NCBI GenBank assembly: GCA_002491165.1
Contig: DKVK01000031.1
Coordinates: 32,929 to 47,543 of the forward strand
Origin: Porphyromonadaceae bacterium UBA7180
GTDB lineage: Bacteria; Bacteroidota; Bacteroidia; Bacteroidales; Muribaculaceae
Direction of reading: 5' to 3'
Length of the DNA stretch: 14,615 nt
The notes under the pieces were generated by a model. It was not told the DNA's origin. It ran no database searches and saw only the letters and a program-made list of their open reading frames with translations. A program made the position numbers and the translations under genes. Shown in pieces: positions 1 to 7,438 of the stretch (position 1 is the first letter of the stretch; each line of letters begins with the position of its first letter).

Positions 1-1053
1 ATGGTGTTCATCACAGCCGGAATGGGCGGCGGTACCGGCACCGGAGCCGCCCCTGTGGTGGCACGCCTCGCCAAGGAAGCCGGCGTGCTCACTATCGGCA
101 TAGTAACCGTCCCCTTCCTCTTCGAAGGCGAGAAGAAAATCCTCAAGGCCCTGGAAGGCGCACGTGAAATGCAGAAGCATGTGGACGCCCTGCTGGTTAT
201 CAACAACGAGAACCTGCTGGAAATCTACCCGGACACCGACTTTTTCCAGTGCTTCGCGCGCGCCGACGAGACGCTGGCCAACGCCGCGCGCTCCATCTCG
301 GAGATTATCTCCGAGCGTTGCTACATCAACGTGGACTTCCAGGACGTGAAGACTACGCTGAAAGACTCCGGCACGGCCATCATCTCCACCGCCACGGGCG
401 AGGGTGAGCACCGCATCTCCGACGCCATTCAGAACGCCCTGCACTCGCCGCTGCTCAAGACCCATGACATCAAGACGTCGAAGCGCCTGCTGCTGAAGTT
501 CTCCTGCTCCAAAAACAGCGAGACCCCCATAGTGGCGCGCGAGATAGGGGAGATACGCAAGTTCACCTCCAAGCTCCCTTCCACCATCGACGTGAAGTGG
601 GGTATCGCCGACAACCCCGAGCTGGGCAACGCCGTGAAAGTTACAATCCTGGCGTCGGGCTTCGACGTGACGCTGCGCGACGAGCCGGAGTCGCAGACCA
701 TCAAGCTGCGTTCGGGAGCCGATGACGCCGAAAACCTCGGCGACGACGCCCCGGACTTCGTCTTCACCGAGCCGGAACAGGACACCCCGGAGAAGACCGC
801 CAGCCAGGTGATGGCCGACTTCTACGGCTCAGACATCACCAAGGGCCTGCAGATGGACCGCCTCAAGATGCGCTGCCTCGTGCTCACCCCGGAGGAGTTT
901 GACGACGACGACGTCATCTCCCACCTCGAGAAACGCCCCACCGTGAGCCGCGACTCCCGCGCAAACGACGAAATCCACAACCTCCGGATTGCCGCCCAGA
1001 ACTATGTGCCCAAATCCGGTGCCAACGATTCTGCCGAAAAAATCATTTTCTGA
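1..1053 (+). CDS. ftsZ: Cell division protein FtsZ, N-terminus missing (partial)
   Basis: FtsZ is the GTP-dependent tubulin homologue that polymerises at mid-cell to form the division ring. The visible 350 residues begin just before the tubulin/FtsZ G-box GGGTGTG (residues 9-15), so about 95-100 N-terminal residues lie upstream of the window. The ATG at position 1 is an internal Met (MVFITAGMGGGTGTG), not the start. The T7 loop that completes the GTPase site of the neighbouring subunit is intact (NVDFQD, residues 110-115). The C-terminal polymerisation domain runs to about residue 225. It is followed by an acidic, probably disordered linker and a tail containing LTPEEFDDDDVISHLEKRP. The extreme C-terminus (SAEKIIF) does not resemble the proteobacterial FtsA/ZipA-binding peptide. 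The stop is only 6 nt before the methyltransferase start, suggesting co-transcription. Identification is secure; the 5' end is unknown. Confidence 0.97.
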   Translation: MVFITAGMGGGTGTGAAPVVARLAKEAGVLTIGIVTVPFLFEGEKKILKALEGAREMQKHVDALLVINNENLLEIYPDTDFFQCFARADETLANAARSISEIISERCYINVDFQDVKTTLKDSGTAIISTATGEGEHRISDAIQNALHSPLLKTHDIKTSKRLLLKFSCSKNSETPIVAREIGEIRKFTSKLPSTIDVKWGIADNPELGNAVKVTILASGFDVTLRDEPESQTIKLRSGADDAENLGDDAPDFVFTEPEQDTPEKTASQVMADFYGSDITKGLQMDRLKMRCLVLTPEEFDDDDVISHLEKRPTVSRDSRANDEIHNLRIAAQNYVPKSGANDSAEKIIF

Positions 1054-1059
1054 CATTAA

Positions 1060-2754
1060 ATGGAAGAACAGAAGATACAGCCGGAAGATGTCCGGCAAGA
1101 CTTTGAACTGGTAGCCAAGACGATGCGCGGCCTCGAAGACGTGTTGCGCGACGAACTCGTGGCCCTTGGCGCCCGCGATGTGGAAATGGGCAACCGTATG
1201 GTCTCGTTCCGCGGTGACAAGCGCATGATGTACGTGGCCAACTTCTGCACGCGCACAGCCCTCAGGGTGCTCAAACCGGTGGTGAAATTCACCGCCCGGG
1301 ACACCGACGAGCTTTACGACCGCGTGCGCGACCTCCCCTGGGAAGACTACATCTCCCCTGACGGCACCTTCGCCATCGACGCTACCGTCAACAGCGCTGA
1401 GTTCTCTCATTCGCGCTACGTCACATACCGCGTCAAAGACGCCATCGTGGACCACTTCACCGACAAGTTCCGCCGCCGCCCCTCCATCCGCATCCAGGGT
1501 GCCGACGTGCTGCTGAACGTCCACATCTCCGACACCCGCGTCACCATCTCGCTCGACTCCTCCGGCGCGCCGCTCAACCAGCGCGGCTACCGCACGGAAA
1601 CCCTCGACGCCCCGCTCAACGAGGTGCTGGCCGCCGGCATCATCCTCAAGACCGGCTGGCGCGGCGACACCAACTTCGTGGACCCCATGTGCGGCTCCGG
1701 AACCTTCCTCATAGAGGCGGCGCTTATCGCCACCAACACATGGCCCGGCATCTACCGCAAGGGCTTCGCCTTCGAGAAATGGCCCGACTTCGACGCCGGT
1801 CTGCTGGCCGAAATAGCCGCCGACGACTCGGCCGAGCGCGAGTTCGAGTTTAAAATCTACGGCGGCGACAAGGACCCGGAAGCCATTGCCGTGGCGCGCA
1901 AGAACATCCGCAACGCCTCGCTGGAACGCTGCATCGACCTGCGCTGCTGCGACATCGTGGAGTGGGCCGACGCCCCGAAGCCCGGCATTCTCATCACCAA
2001 TCCCCCCTACGGCGAACGCCTCCGCCCCGACGACATCAACGACCTCTACCGCAGCATCGGCGACACGCTGAAGGCCCGGTTCTCCGGCTACCACGCCTGG
2101 ATTCTCGGCTACAAGGAGGAGACCATGAAGTGCATCGGCCTGAAACCGTCGGTGAAATTCCCGGTGCTCAACGGCGACCTGGAATGCCGCCTCAACGAGT
2201 ATGTGCTCTTCGACGGCTCCTACAACGGTTTCCGCGCCTCCGGCGGCTCGGTGCGCAACGAGGAGTTCAACCGCGAGGTGAAACCGCGCCTAAGCCACAT
2301 CAGCGACGGCGAGTGGCAGGAAGAGACGCGACGATACGGCGACCGCAAACGCGACCGTAAGGAGCGCAAAGAGTTCCGCGCCGACAAGGAACGCCGCGCC
2401 GACAGGGAACGCAGACGCGACTTCAAGCGTGATGGCGACCGTCCCTTCAAGAAGGATTTCAAGCGCCGCGACGACCGCGACGACAGAAAAGGGGAGCGAC
2501 CCTCCAAGAAAGACTTCAAACGCCGCGACGGCGAGCGCGACGAGCGCCGCGAACAGCGCCGCAGCAAGGTAGAGAACCGCCAGTACCGTCCGCGCGAGGC
2601 CGCCGTCGTGCCCGACCGTGCGCCGCGCCTCCCGGCTGACAGCGCCATTCAGGTTGGTTCCGGCCTCAAGATGCGCTCACGTAAAGGATGGTATAAGAAA
2701 CCAGACGCCGAAAATCCCGCCGCCGATACCGCGGCTGACTCCTCATCCGATTGA
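1060..2754 (+). CDS. rlmL: THUMP-domain class I SAM-dependent rRNA methyltransferase, RlmL-like, with charged C-terminal tail
   Basis: This is probably a 23S rRNA guanine-N2 methyltransferase of the RlmL/YcbY N-half family, acting in the cytoplasm on the large-subunit rRNA. Residues about 10-165 fit the ferredoxin-like plus THUMP RNA-binding region. The Rossmann methyltransferase follows, with the SAM-binding motif DPMCGSGTF (residues 208-216) and the catalytic NPPYGERL (N314-P-P-Y317), typical of N2-guanine and N6-adenine methylation. Unlike E. coli RlmKL there is no second methyltransferase domain. Instead, residues from about 395 to 564 form an Arg/Lys/Asp-rich low-complexity tail with a 19-residue imperfect tandem duplication (residues 459-477 and 478-496), a likely unstructured RNA-binding appendage. 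The start at 1060 lies 6 nt after ftsZ, with no Shine-Dalgarno, as is usual in Bacteroidota. The family is certain; the exact target nucleotide is inferred from homology. Confidence 0.88.
   Translation: MEEQKIQPEDVRQDFELVAKTMRGLEDVLRDELVALGARDVEMGNRMVSFRGDKRMMYVANFCTRTALRVLKPVVKFTARDTDELYDRVRDLPWEDYISPDGTFAIDATVNSAEFSHSRYVTYRVKDAIVDHFTDKFRRRPSIRIQGADVLLNVHISDTRVTISLDSSGAPLNQRGYRTETLDAPLNEVLAAGIILKTGWRGDTNFVDPMCGSGTFLIEAALIATNTWPGIYRKGFAFEKWPDFDAGLLAEIAADDSAEREFEFKIYGGDKDPEAIAVARKNIRNASLERCIDLRCCDIVEWADAPKPGILITNPPYGERLRPDDINDLYRSIGDTLKARFSGYHAWILGYKEETMKCIGLKPSVKFPVLNGDLECRLNEYVLFDGSYNGFRASGGSVRNEEFNREVKPRLSHISDGEWQEETRRYGDRKRDRKERKEFRADKERRADRERRRDFKRDGDRPFKKDFKRRDDRDDRKGERPSKKDFKRRDGERDERREQRRSKVENRQYRPREAAVVPDRAPRLPADSAIQVGSGLKMRSRKGWYKKPDAENPAADTAADSSSD
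2434..2547 (+). repeat. In-frame 57-bp tandem duplication in the methyltransferase tail
   Basis: Two adjacent 57-nt units (2434-2490 and 2491-2547) encode G(D/E)RPxKKDFKRRD followed by a D/R/E-rich stretch. A degenerate third copy of the DFKR element lies just upstream. The units differ at many third positions, so the duplication is not very recent. Confidence 0.8.
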
Positions 2755-2792
2755 TTTAACCCATTCTCCCAAAGAGATAGAAAATTAGCACC

Positions 2793-4091
2793 ATGAAAGA
2801 GAATTTGAACATACTTCTCCTGGGCTCCGGAGGCCGTGAAGCCGCCCTGGCCCGTAGCATAGCTGCTTCACCCCGTTGCACAAAGCTTTTCTGTGCTCCC
2901 GGCAACGCCGCCAACTGGGGACAGAACGTGCCGTTCAACCCCACCGACTTCGGCAAAATAGAGCTCTTCATCACCGCCAACGACATCGACATGGTGGTGG
3001 TAGGCCCCGAACTCCCGCTCGTCAACGGCATCGCCGATCGCCTGGCCGACCTCCCCGTGAAGGTAATCGGCCCCGGCAAGGAGGGCGCGCGCCTCGAAGG
3101 CAGCAAGGAATTTGCAAAAGAGTTCATGTTCCGCAACCTAATCCCCACGGCGCGTTTCATGACGGTTACCGGCGAAACCCTCGACGAGGGCATTTCCTTC
3201 CTCGAATCCATGGAGCCGCCCTACGTCCTGAAAGCCGACGGGCTGGCCGCCGGTAAGGGTGTCCTCATCCTCGGCAACCTCGACGAGGCCCGCACCGCCC
3301 TGCGCGACATGCTCGAAGGGCTCTTCGGAGACGCCTCAAACACCGTCGTAATAGAGCAATACCTCTCGGGCCGTGAGTGCTCCGTATTCGTGGCCACCGA
3401 CGGCGAAGACTACAAAATCCTCCCCGTGGCCAAAGACTACAAACGGATAGGGGAGGGCGATACCGGCCCCAATACCGGCGGAATGGGCGCCGTATCCCCC
3501 GTCTGCTTCGCCGACGCCGACTTCATGGAGAAGGTGGAGAAACGCATCGTGGAACCCACGTTGCGCGGCCTGCAGCAGGAGGGTATCCCCTACAAGGGAT
3601 TCATCTTCCTGGGACTCATGGAAGTGGCCGGCGAGCCGTATGTCATAGAGTATAACGTGCGCATGGGCGACCCGGAGACCGAGGTCGTGATGCCACGCAT
3701 TTCCTCCGATTTCGTAGAAATCCTCGAAGGCATAGCCGACTCTACCTTGGGTCTCAAGAAGCTCACGGTGACGCCCGAAGCGGCCGTTACGGTGATGCTC
3801 GTCTCGGGCGGATACCCCGGCGCTTACCAGAAAGGGAAAGTAATCACAGGGCTCGACAAGGTGGCTCCGGACATCATCAAGTTCCCGGCCGGCGCCGTGC
3901 GCGATGCCGAGGGCAACGTCATCACCTCCGGAGGCCGCGTTATGGCCCTCACGGCCATGGCACCGACCATCGAAGAGGCCGCGCGCCGTGCCAAGGAAGC
4001 CGCTGCCACAGTAGACTTCGATGGCAAATATTACCGCCGCGACATCGCCGACGACGTGCTCCGCTTCGCCGCCGAACAGGAGGGTAAATAA
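2793..4091 (+). CDS. purD: Phosphoribosylamine--glycine ligase (GAR synthetase)
   Basis: PurD joins glycine to 5-phosphoribosylamine using ATP, giving glycinamide ribonucleotide, the second step of de novo purine synthesis in the cytoplasm. The 432-residue length is normal for bacterial PurD. Visible motifs are the N-terminal GSGGREAALA (residues 11-20), the ATP-grasp lysine motif KADGLAAGKGV (147-157), GDTGPNTGGMG (222-232) and the GARS signature RMGDPETEVVM (290-300), which carries metal- and ATP-binding acidic residues. The chosen ATG is 38 nt after the methyltransferase stop. It is preceded by an A-rich leader and no Shine-Dalgarno, and the next residues (NILLLGSGGRE) match the expected first beta strand. 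I see no TAnnTTTG promoter in the 38-nt gap, so read-through from upstream is likely. No frameshift or missing motif was seen. Confidence 0.97.
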   Translation: MKENLNILLLGSGGREAALARSIAASPRCTKLFCAPGNAANWGQNVPFNPTDFGKIELFITANDIDMVVVGPELPLVNGIADRLADLPVKVIGPGKEGARLEGSKEFAKEFMFRNLIPTARFMTVTGETLDEGISFLESMEPPYVLKADGLAAGKGVLILGNLDEARTALRDMLEGLFGDASNTVVIEQYLSGRECSVFVATDGEDYKILPVAKDYKRIGEGDTGPNTGGMGAVSPVCFADADFMEKVEKRIVEPTLRGLQQEGIPYKGFIFLGLMEVAGEPYVIEYNVRMGDPETEVVMPRISSDFVEILEGIADSTLGLKKLTVTPEAAVTVMLVSGGYPGAYQKGKVITGLDKVAPDIIKFPAGAVRDAEGNVITSGGRVMALTAMAPTIEEAARRAKEAAATVDFDGKYYRRDIADDVLRFAAEQEGK

Positions 4092-4113
4092 CCATCTATC
4101 GCACACTCAGGAA

Positions 4114-5055
4114 ATGGCGAGAGTAGACGATCTACCCGGATTCATACTTGCAGCCGCGGGCGCGGCGGTGCTCGCCGGCGTGGCGTACCTTTTCGGCAGC
4201 GCCACTCCCCTGCCCGACCCCGCCGTCTGCCTCCCGGCGCCGCACGCGTGGCCGCTCTACCCTCCCGTGGCCTGCATCATCAACTTCGCGCTGCTGCTCG
4301 TCATCGGTAGCGCGATGACCATCGTCAACCGCCAGTTCAACCTCGAGCAAGGCACTTCGGCGCTCGGCGCCTCCTTTTTCCTTGTGGCAACGGCCGCGAT
4401 TCCATCGCTCACGCAGGGGCTGTCGGGCGGCATGTTCATGGCCTTGGCCATCATCCTGGGCCTTTTCTACCTCTTCCGTAATTACGAGCGCACCGACACT
4501 GCGCGGCCCTTGTTCATCACCGGAACGCTGATGGGATGGGGATTCCCCTTCGACTACGCTTTCATCTTCCCTGCCGTGGGAATGGCGCTGGCGGCCGCCA
4601 CGCTGCGCGAGCTTAACGTCAAAAGCGCCTGCGCCTATATCTTCGGACTGCTCACGCCGCTGGTGATTCTGCTGGGCCTCGGCGCGGTCAGCTTCTCCGA
4701 CTTCACCTTCACCAACCCCTACGCCCGTGGCTTCGACTATCCGTGGCCCACGGTGGCCTGTGCCGCCGTCACCACGCTGACGTCCCTGATGCTGCTCATG
4801 CGCCAGGCCGTGGTGCCCAACAACCAGAGCTCGCACTCCGCCGCCCTCAACCGCGGCGTCAACGTCCTCCTGCTGGTGATGATGGCCTCCATGGCGGTGG
4901 ACTGCTGCAACATACAGCTATACCTCCCGGCCGTCAACATGCTCGCCGGATTCGTGATCTCCGGAATAGCCGGCGACCGCCGCTTCTCCTCCTCCGGACT
5001 GCTCATCTTCGTCCTCATTACACTCTACATCATCCTCTTCTGCTTCGCCTTATGA
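4114..5055 (+). CDS. Polytopic membrane protein of unknown function (DUF6427-like, tentative)
   Basis: This is a 313-residue, almost entirely hydrophobic protein with roughly nine to eleven predicted membrane segments (for example about residues 9-28, 50-71, 84-100, 106-122, 150-163, 172-193, 211-229, 247-264, 269-287 and 295-312). No catalytic motif is recognisable. I start it at 4114 (MARVDDLPGF), 22 nt after purD. The longer in-frame ATG at 4021 would add 31 residues encoded out of frame inside purD, a stretch that reads like shadow translation. Its stop overlaps the pdxB start by 4 nt (ATGA), which implies translational coupling. From memory, membrane proteins of the DUF6427 kind sit near purD in many Bacteroidota, so it may belong there, but I could not check. 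The function is unknown; a role with purine or PLP metabolism is only suggested by position. Confidence 0.85.
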   Translation: MARVDDLPGFILAAAGAAVLAGVAYLFGSATPLPDPAVCLPAPHAWPLYPPVACIINFALLLVIGSAMTIVNRQFNLEQGTSALGASFFLVATAAIPSLTQGLSGGMFMALAIILGLFYLFRNYERTDTARPLFITGTLMGWGFPFDYAFIFPAVGMALAAATLRELNVKSACAYIFGLLTPLVILLGLGAVSFSDFTFTNPYARGFDYPWPTVACAAVTTLTSLMLLMRQAVVPNNQSSHSAALNRGVNVLLLVMMASMAVDCCNIQLYLPAVNMLAGFVISGIAGDRRFSSSGLLIFVLITLYIILFCFAL

Positions 5056-6062
5056 ACGAGAAACCGCTTATCGTAGTAGACGCCGACATCCCCTTCATCC
5101 AGGGGCGTCTGGAACCCTTTTTCCGCGTGGTGTACGTTGACCAGTTCGGCTTCACGCCGGAACTCGTACGCCACGCACACGCCATGGTGATACGCACGCG
5201 CACGCGCTGCAACGCCGCGCTGCTGGCCGGCTCCGACGTCGAAATCATCGCCACCGCGACCATCGGCATGGACCAGTTCGACCTGCCGTGGTGCCACGCC
5301 AACGGCATCGTGACGCGCAACGCACCCGGCTGCAACGCGCCCGGCGTGGCACAGTACGTCTGGAGCTCGCTCCTGCGCCTCGGTTTCTCGCCGGAGGGTA
5401 AACGTATCGGCGTGGTCGGTTGCGGCAACGTAGGGTCAATTGTGGCCCAATGGGGGCATCTCCTCGGCGCCGACGTGATAGTCTCCGATCCTCCCAAAGC
5501 TGAAGAGGGCGTTTTGAGCTATAAAGACACGCCGCTCGACGAGCTGCTCGGCACCTGCGACGCCGTGACGCTGCACGTCCCCATGACAAAGGATGGCAAA
5601 CACCCGACTCACCATCTTATCGGCGAGCGTGAACTGGCGCTGCTGAAACCCGGCGCCATCCTCGTCAACGCCGCGCGCGGCCCGGTGGTCGACAACGCCG
5701 CATGGGTGGAAGCCCTGCGGAAAGGGACGCACCGCGCCGTAGTCGACACCTGGGAAGGGGAGCCGCAGATCAACCGCGAACTGCTCTCCCTGGCCGACAT
5801 CGCAACCTACCACATAGCCGGTTACAGCACCGAAGGGAAACAGCGCGCCACGCGCATGGCCCTGCGTGCCATTGCAGACCATTTCAACATAGACGTCGAC
5901 CTCAGCGGCCTCGCCCCCGACTACACCGAGCCGGCCAACCTAACCGCCGAAGCAATAACCGCCAGCTTCGACCCCGCACCCATCATGGCCGAACTGCGCC
6001 AGGCGCCGGCCGACTTCGACCGCCTCCGCAAAGAATACCGCTACCGCCCGGAAGTGAAGTAA
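5052..6062 (+). CDS. pdxB: Erythronate-4-phosphate dehydrogenase
   Basis: PdxB oxidises 4-phosphoerythronate with NAD in the DXP-dependent pyridoxal-5'-phosphate pathway. The protein has 336 residues, slightly shorter than E. coli PdxB. The NAD-binding Rossmann loop is GVVGCGNVG (G123, G125, G128). The D-2-hydroxyacid dehydrogenase catalytic triad is present as Arg209 (NAARGPVVD), Glu237 (VDTWEGEP) and His254. The latter lies in HIAGYSTEGK, the sequence that separates PdxB from phosphoglycerate dehydrogenases. The C-terminal region (about 285-336) fits the small PdxB dimerisation domain. The start ATG at 5052 is inside the stop of the preceding membrane protein gene (ATGA overlap). The reading frame stays open upstream to 4743, but that part is a shadow of the membrane protein gene. 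Expression is probably coupled to the ftsZ-purD unit. It is the last gene before a terminator region. Confidence 0.95.
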   Translation: MNEKPLIVVDADIPFIQGRLEPFFRVVYVDQFGFTPELVRHAHAMVIRTRTRCNAALLAGSDVEIIATATIGMDQFDLPWCHANGIVTRNAPGCNAPGVAQYVWSSLLRLGFSPEGKRIGVVGCGNVGSIVAQWGHLLGADVIVSDPPKAEEGVLSYKDTPLDELLGTCDAVTLHVPMTKDGKHPTHHLIGERELALLKPGAILVNAARGPVVDNAAWVEALRKGTHRAVVDTWEGEPQINRELLSLADIATYHIAGYSTEGKQRATRMALRAIADHFNIDVDLSGLAPDYTEPANLTAEAITASFDPAPIMAELRQAPADFDRLRKEYRYRPEVK

Positions 6063-6080
6063 CCGCCCAGCATAAAGAAA

Positions 6081-6103
6081 GTAGGGACGCGCCATGGCGC
6101 GTC
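6081..6103. repeat. Perfect 18-bp palindrome, REP-like
   Basis: GACGCGCCATGGCGCGTC (6086-6103) is its own reverse complement and is preceded by GTAGG. It sits 23 nt after the pdxB stop between convergent genes. The form, a GC-rich palindrome in an intergenic space, resembles dispersed REP elements. That it is repeated elsewhere in the genome is an inference I cannot test here. Confidence 0.55.
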
Positions 6104-6126
6104 TGCCAAATACCTGGCAACCAACA

Positions 6127-6158
6127 CATTCCGGAAACGCCATAGCACATCCGGAATG
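6127..6158. repeat. 8-bp inverted repeat between the palindrome and the terminators
   Basis: CATTCCGG (6127-6134) and CCGGAATG (6151-6158) are perfect inverted copies separated by 16 nt. The pair could form a hairpin in the 3' region of the pdxB transcript. There is no U-run, so it is not a terminator by itself. Confidence 0.5.
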
Positions 6159-6168
6159 CCACAAAACA

Positions 6169-6196
6169 CAAAACGCCTCCGGAGGAGGCCGATTTT
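6169..6196 (+). terminator. Terminator-like hairpin downstream of pdxB
   Basis: The stem is GCCTCC (6175-6180) with GGAGGC (6184-6189) and a GGA loop. An A-run lies before it and CGATTTT after it. It is about 110 nt past the pdxB stop. The U-run is short, so efficiency is uncertain. Confidence 0.5.
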
Positions 6197-6235
6197 CGTC
6201 CAAACTACATGGCACGGCCCAACTGCCACGACACA

Positions 6236-6266
6236 AAAACAGCCTCCCAAGAACGGAGGCTGTTTT
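6236..6266. terminator. Strong bidirectional intrinsic terminator
   Basis: A perfect 12-bp stem pairs AAAACAGCCTCC (6236-6247) with GGAGGCTGTTTT (6255-6266) around a 7-nt loop (CAAGAAC). The A-run on one side and T-run on the other allow termination in both directions, as expected between convergent pdxB and the - strand gene ending at 6362. Confidence 0.85.
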
Positions 6267-6361
6267 GCAAGGCAATACTATGTACTTCTTCATTTGAAAG
6301 GTCCGAGACGACCCTTGCGCAGTAGGGTTTTCTGACTTTTTACTTCAAGCGACTGGGCCGG

Positions 6362-6760
6362 TTACTTGAACCAGGTTAGTTTGGCGGAGCACTGTTTGTA
6401 GTCGGAGAGGCGGCCGGGGTCGTCGCCGGAGTATGACTCTATACGCAGGGTGTAGGGGTCTACGCCGCAGTCGCTGCCGGTATCATAAATGGCACCGTTG
6501 TAGTAGAACATTCCGCCGTCAGCGTCGTCGTAGCCTATGCGAACTATCTTACCTACCTTTTGCCACGTTCCTGAGTGTCTGCTGGATGTCCAGCGGCCGT
6601 TGCTCTTCAGGGAGTACACTACGCCGTTAGAGGCCTTTATTTGCCCTTTCAGGCCCGATTTCTTTGTGGTGGCTGTTGTGCGTGCCTTAGCTCTCTTTTT
6701 CGAGGCTGCGTATGCCTCGGTGCCTGCCGCCATGCCTACGAGCATCGCCACGGCAAGCAT
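6362..6760 (-). CDS. Small secreted protein of unknown function; in-frame TAG in its apparent signal peptide
   Basis: From the first ATG that stays open (6760), the product has 132 residues. It starts with a hydrophobic stretch (MLAVAMLVGMAAG) ending in an AYA cleavage-like site at residue 18. A basic linker (KKRAKARTTATTKK) and a compact region rich in Gly, Tyr and Ser follow, with two Cys (98 and 124) that could form a disulphide. No family is recognised. The n-region is odd: it has no positive charge. Seven codons upstream in the same frame, an ATG at 6781 gives MKKIL followed by TAG and ATA before this ATG. Together they look like one signal peptide, MKKIL(stop)IMLAVAML. The gene may therefore have a nonsense mutation, use re-initiation, or carry a sequencing error. 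It lies 20 nt after the lipoprotein gene and probably shares its transcript. Confidence 0.6.
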   Translation of the reverse strand: MLAVAMLVGMAAGTEAYAASKKRAKARTTATTKKSGLKGQIKASNGVVYSLKSNGRWTSSRHSGTWQKVGKIVRIGYDDADGGMFYYNGAIYDTGSDCGVDPYTLRIESYSGDDPGRLSDYKQCSAKLTWFK

Positions 6761-6763
6761 TAT

Positions 6764-6781
6764 CTATAATATTTTCTTCAT
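6764..6781 (-). other. Five-codon leader ORF (MKKIL, TAG) in frame with the secreted protein
   Basis: The codons read ATG AAG AAA ATA TTA TAG on the - strand. They are preceded by an A-rich Bacteroidota-style leader (AATAAGAAT) and followed directly by ATA ATG. It has the charge pattern of a signal-peptide n-region, so it is more likely the severed beginning of the downstream gene than an independent peptide. A TTG-to-TAG change would explain it. Confidence 0.65.
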
Positions 6782-6801
6782 ATTCTTATTGGTTTTTTGG
6801 T

Positions 6802-7365
6802 TTAGTCGGCTTGTGAGGACGCGGGTTTGTACTGCGCGTCGAACTGTTTGCGCGTCTTGGGTTTCGCGTTGATCTTTACGAGTTCTCTCTGTCCGTGATT
6901 GGTGAAGTCTACTTTATATTTTGCTGTGCCATGAGCCTTTATGGCGATACCCGGCACAGTGGAATATTCGTATGGATCTTCTGACATTGATTGATATATA
7001 AAATCTTTTACGGTTATGGTATAGTCGGAGGCTTCGACATCTCTGTCAGAATTATTTGTCAAAGTGTAATATCCGGATCCTACATCCATGGCATGTTCCA
7101 TATCTTTTGTCACGACGAATTTACCGATAGTGATATTTACGCCGGATTTCTGGTATTCGGCGAAGGCGGCGTCGGCTTTCGCTATCGAGTCGGCTTTGGC
7201 TACGGAGTCAGCCTGCGCTTTGTTGATAGAGTCGTTGCGGAGGATTTCTACGGAGTCGACGGCCTGTTCGCCGGAGTTGGCCGAGTCGGCTTTCTTCGAC
7301 GAATTGCCGCAAGCCGTAACGAGTCCCGCTACTGCGGCAAGAAGTATAAGTTTCTTGATTTTCAT
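6802..7365 (-). CDS. Lipoprotein of unknown function
   Basis: This 187-residue protein has a typical lipoprotein signal: MKIKK n-region, hydrophobic core, and lipobox LVTAC with the acylated Cys at residue 19. A Ser/Asp/Ala/Lys-rich helical segment with ADSVAKADSIAKADAA repeats follows, then a C-terminal region (about 85-175) of alternating polar and hydrophobic residues that suggests a beta-sandwich. No family is recognised. No acidic residue follows the Cys closely, so the Bacteroidota surface-export signal is not obvious and a periplasm-facing location is likelier. I chose the ATG at 7365. An upstream ATG at 7410 would put 15 residues before the signal peptide and overlap the promoter. It is divergent from the kinase gene and is followed after 20 nt by the small secreted-protein gene, probably as an operon. 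Confidence 0.85.
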   Translation of the reverse strand: MKIKKLILLAAVAGLVTACGNSSKKADSANSGEQAVDSVEILRNDSINKAQADSVAKADSIAKADAAFAEYQKSGVNITIGKFVVTKDMEHAMDVGSGYYTLTNNSDRDVEASDYTITVKDFIYQSMSEDPYEYSTVPGIAIKAHGTAKYKVDFTNHGQRELVKINAKPKTRKQFDAQYKPASSQAD

Positions 7366-7406
7366 GTTATGAAGTTTTTGTATTATGGGAATAATATTTC
7401 CGTTTG

Positions 7407-7438
7407 GCAAAGTTAACGGTATTTATTTAAACTGCAAA
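7407..7438 (-). promoter_or_regulatory. Sigma-ABfr promoter for the lipoprotein gene
   Basis: On the - strand TTTG (7438-7435), 19 nt, then TAACTTTGC (7415-7407) matches the Bacteroidota consensus TTTG-N19-21-TAnnTTTGY exactly. The predicted start near 7403 leaves a leader of roughly 35-40 nt before the ATG at 7365. Confidence 0.8.

Noticed and set aside
829..2094. 421-codon - strand open frame across ftsZ and the methyltransferase gene
   Set aside because: It is antisense to two genes with clear motifs. The composition (VEVGG, AAHG-like) is that of a shadow frame.
2220..2648. Arg/Ser-rich - strand frame opposite the methyltransferase tail
   Set aside because: Its RSLSARRSLSAR-type repeats are simply the reverse reading of the K/R/D-rich tail repeats.
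4021..4113. Extended N-terminus for the membrane protein starting inside purD
   Set aside because: The extra residues are the out-of-frame reading of the purD end. The start at 4114 gives a normal N-terminus and a 22-nt gap.
6094..6297. 67-codon + strand frame downstream of pdxB
   Set aside because: It runs straight through the palindrome and both terminator hairpins, has no promoter, and looks like an accidental frame.
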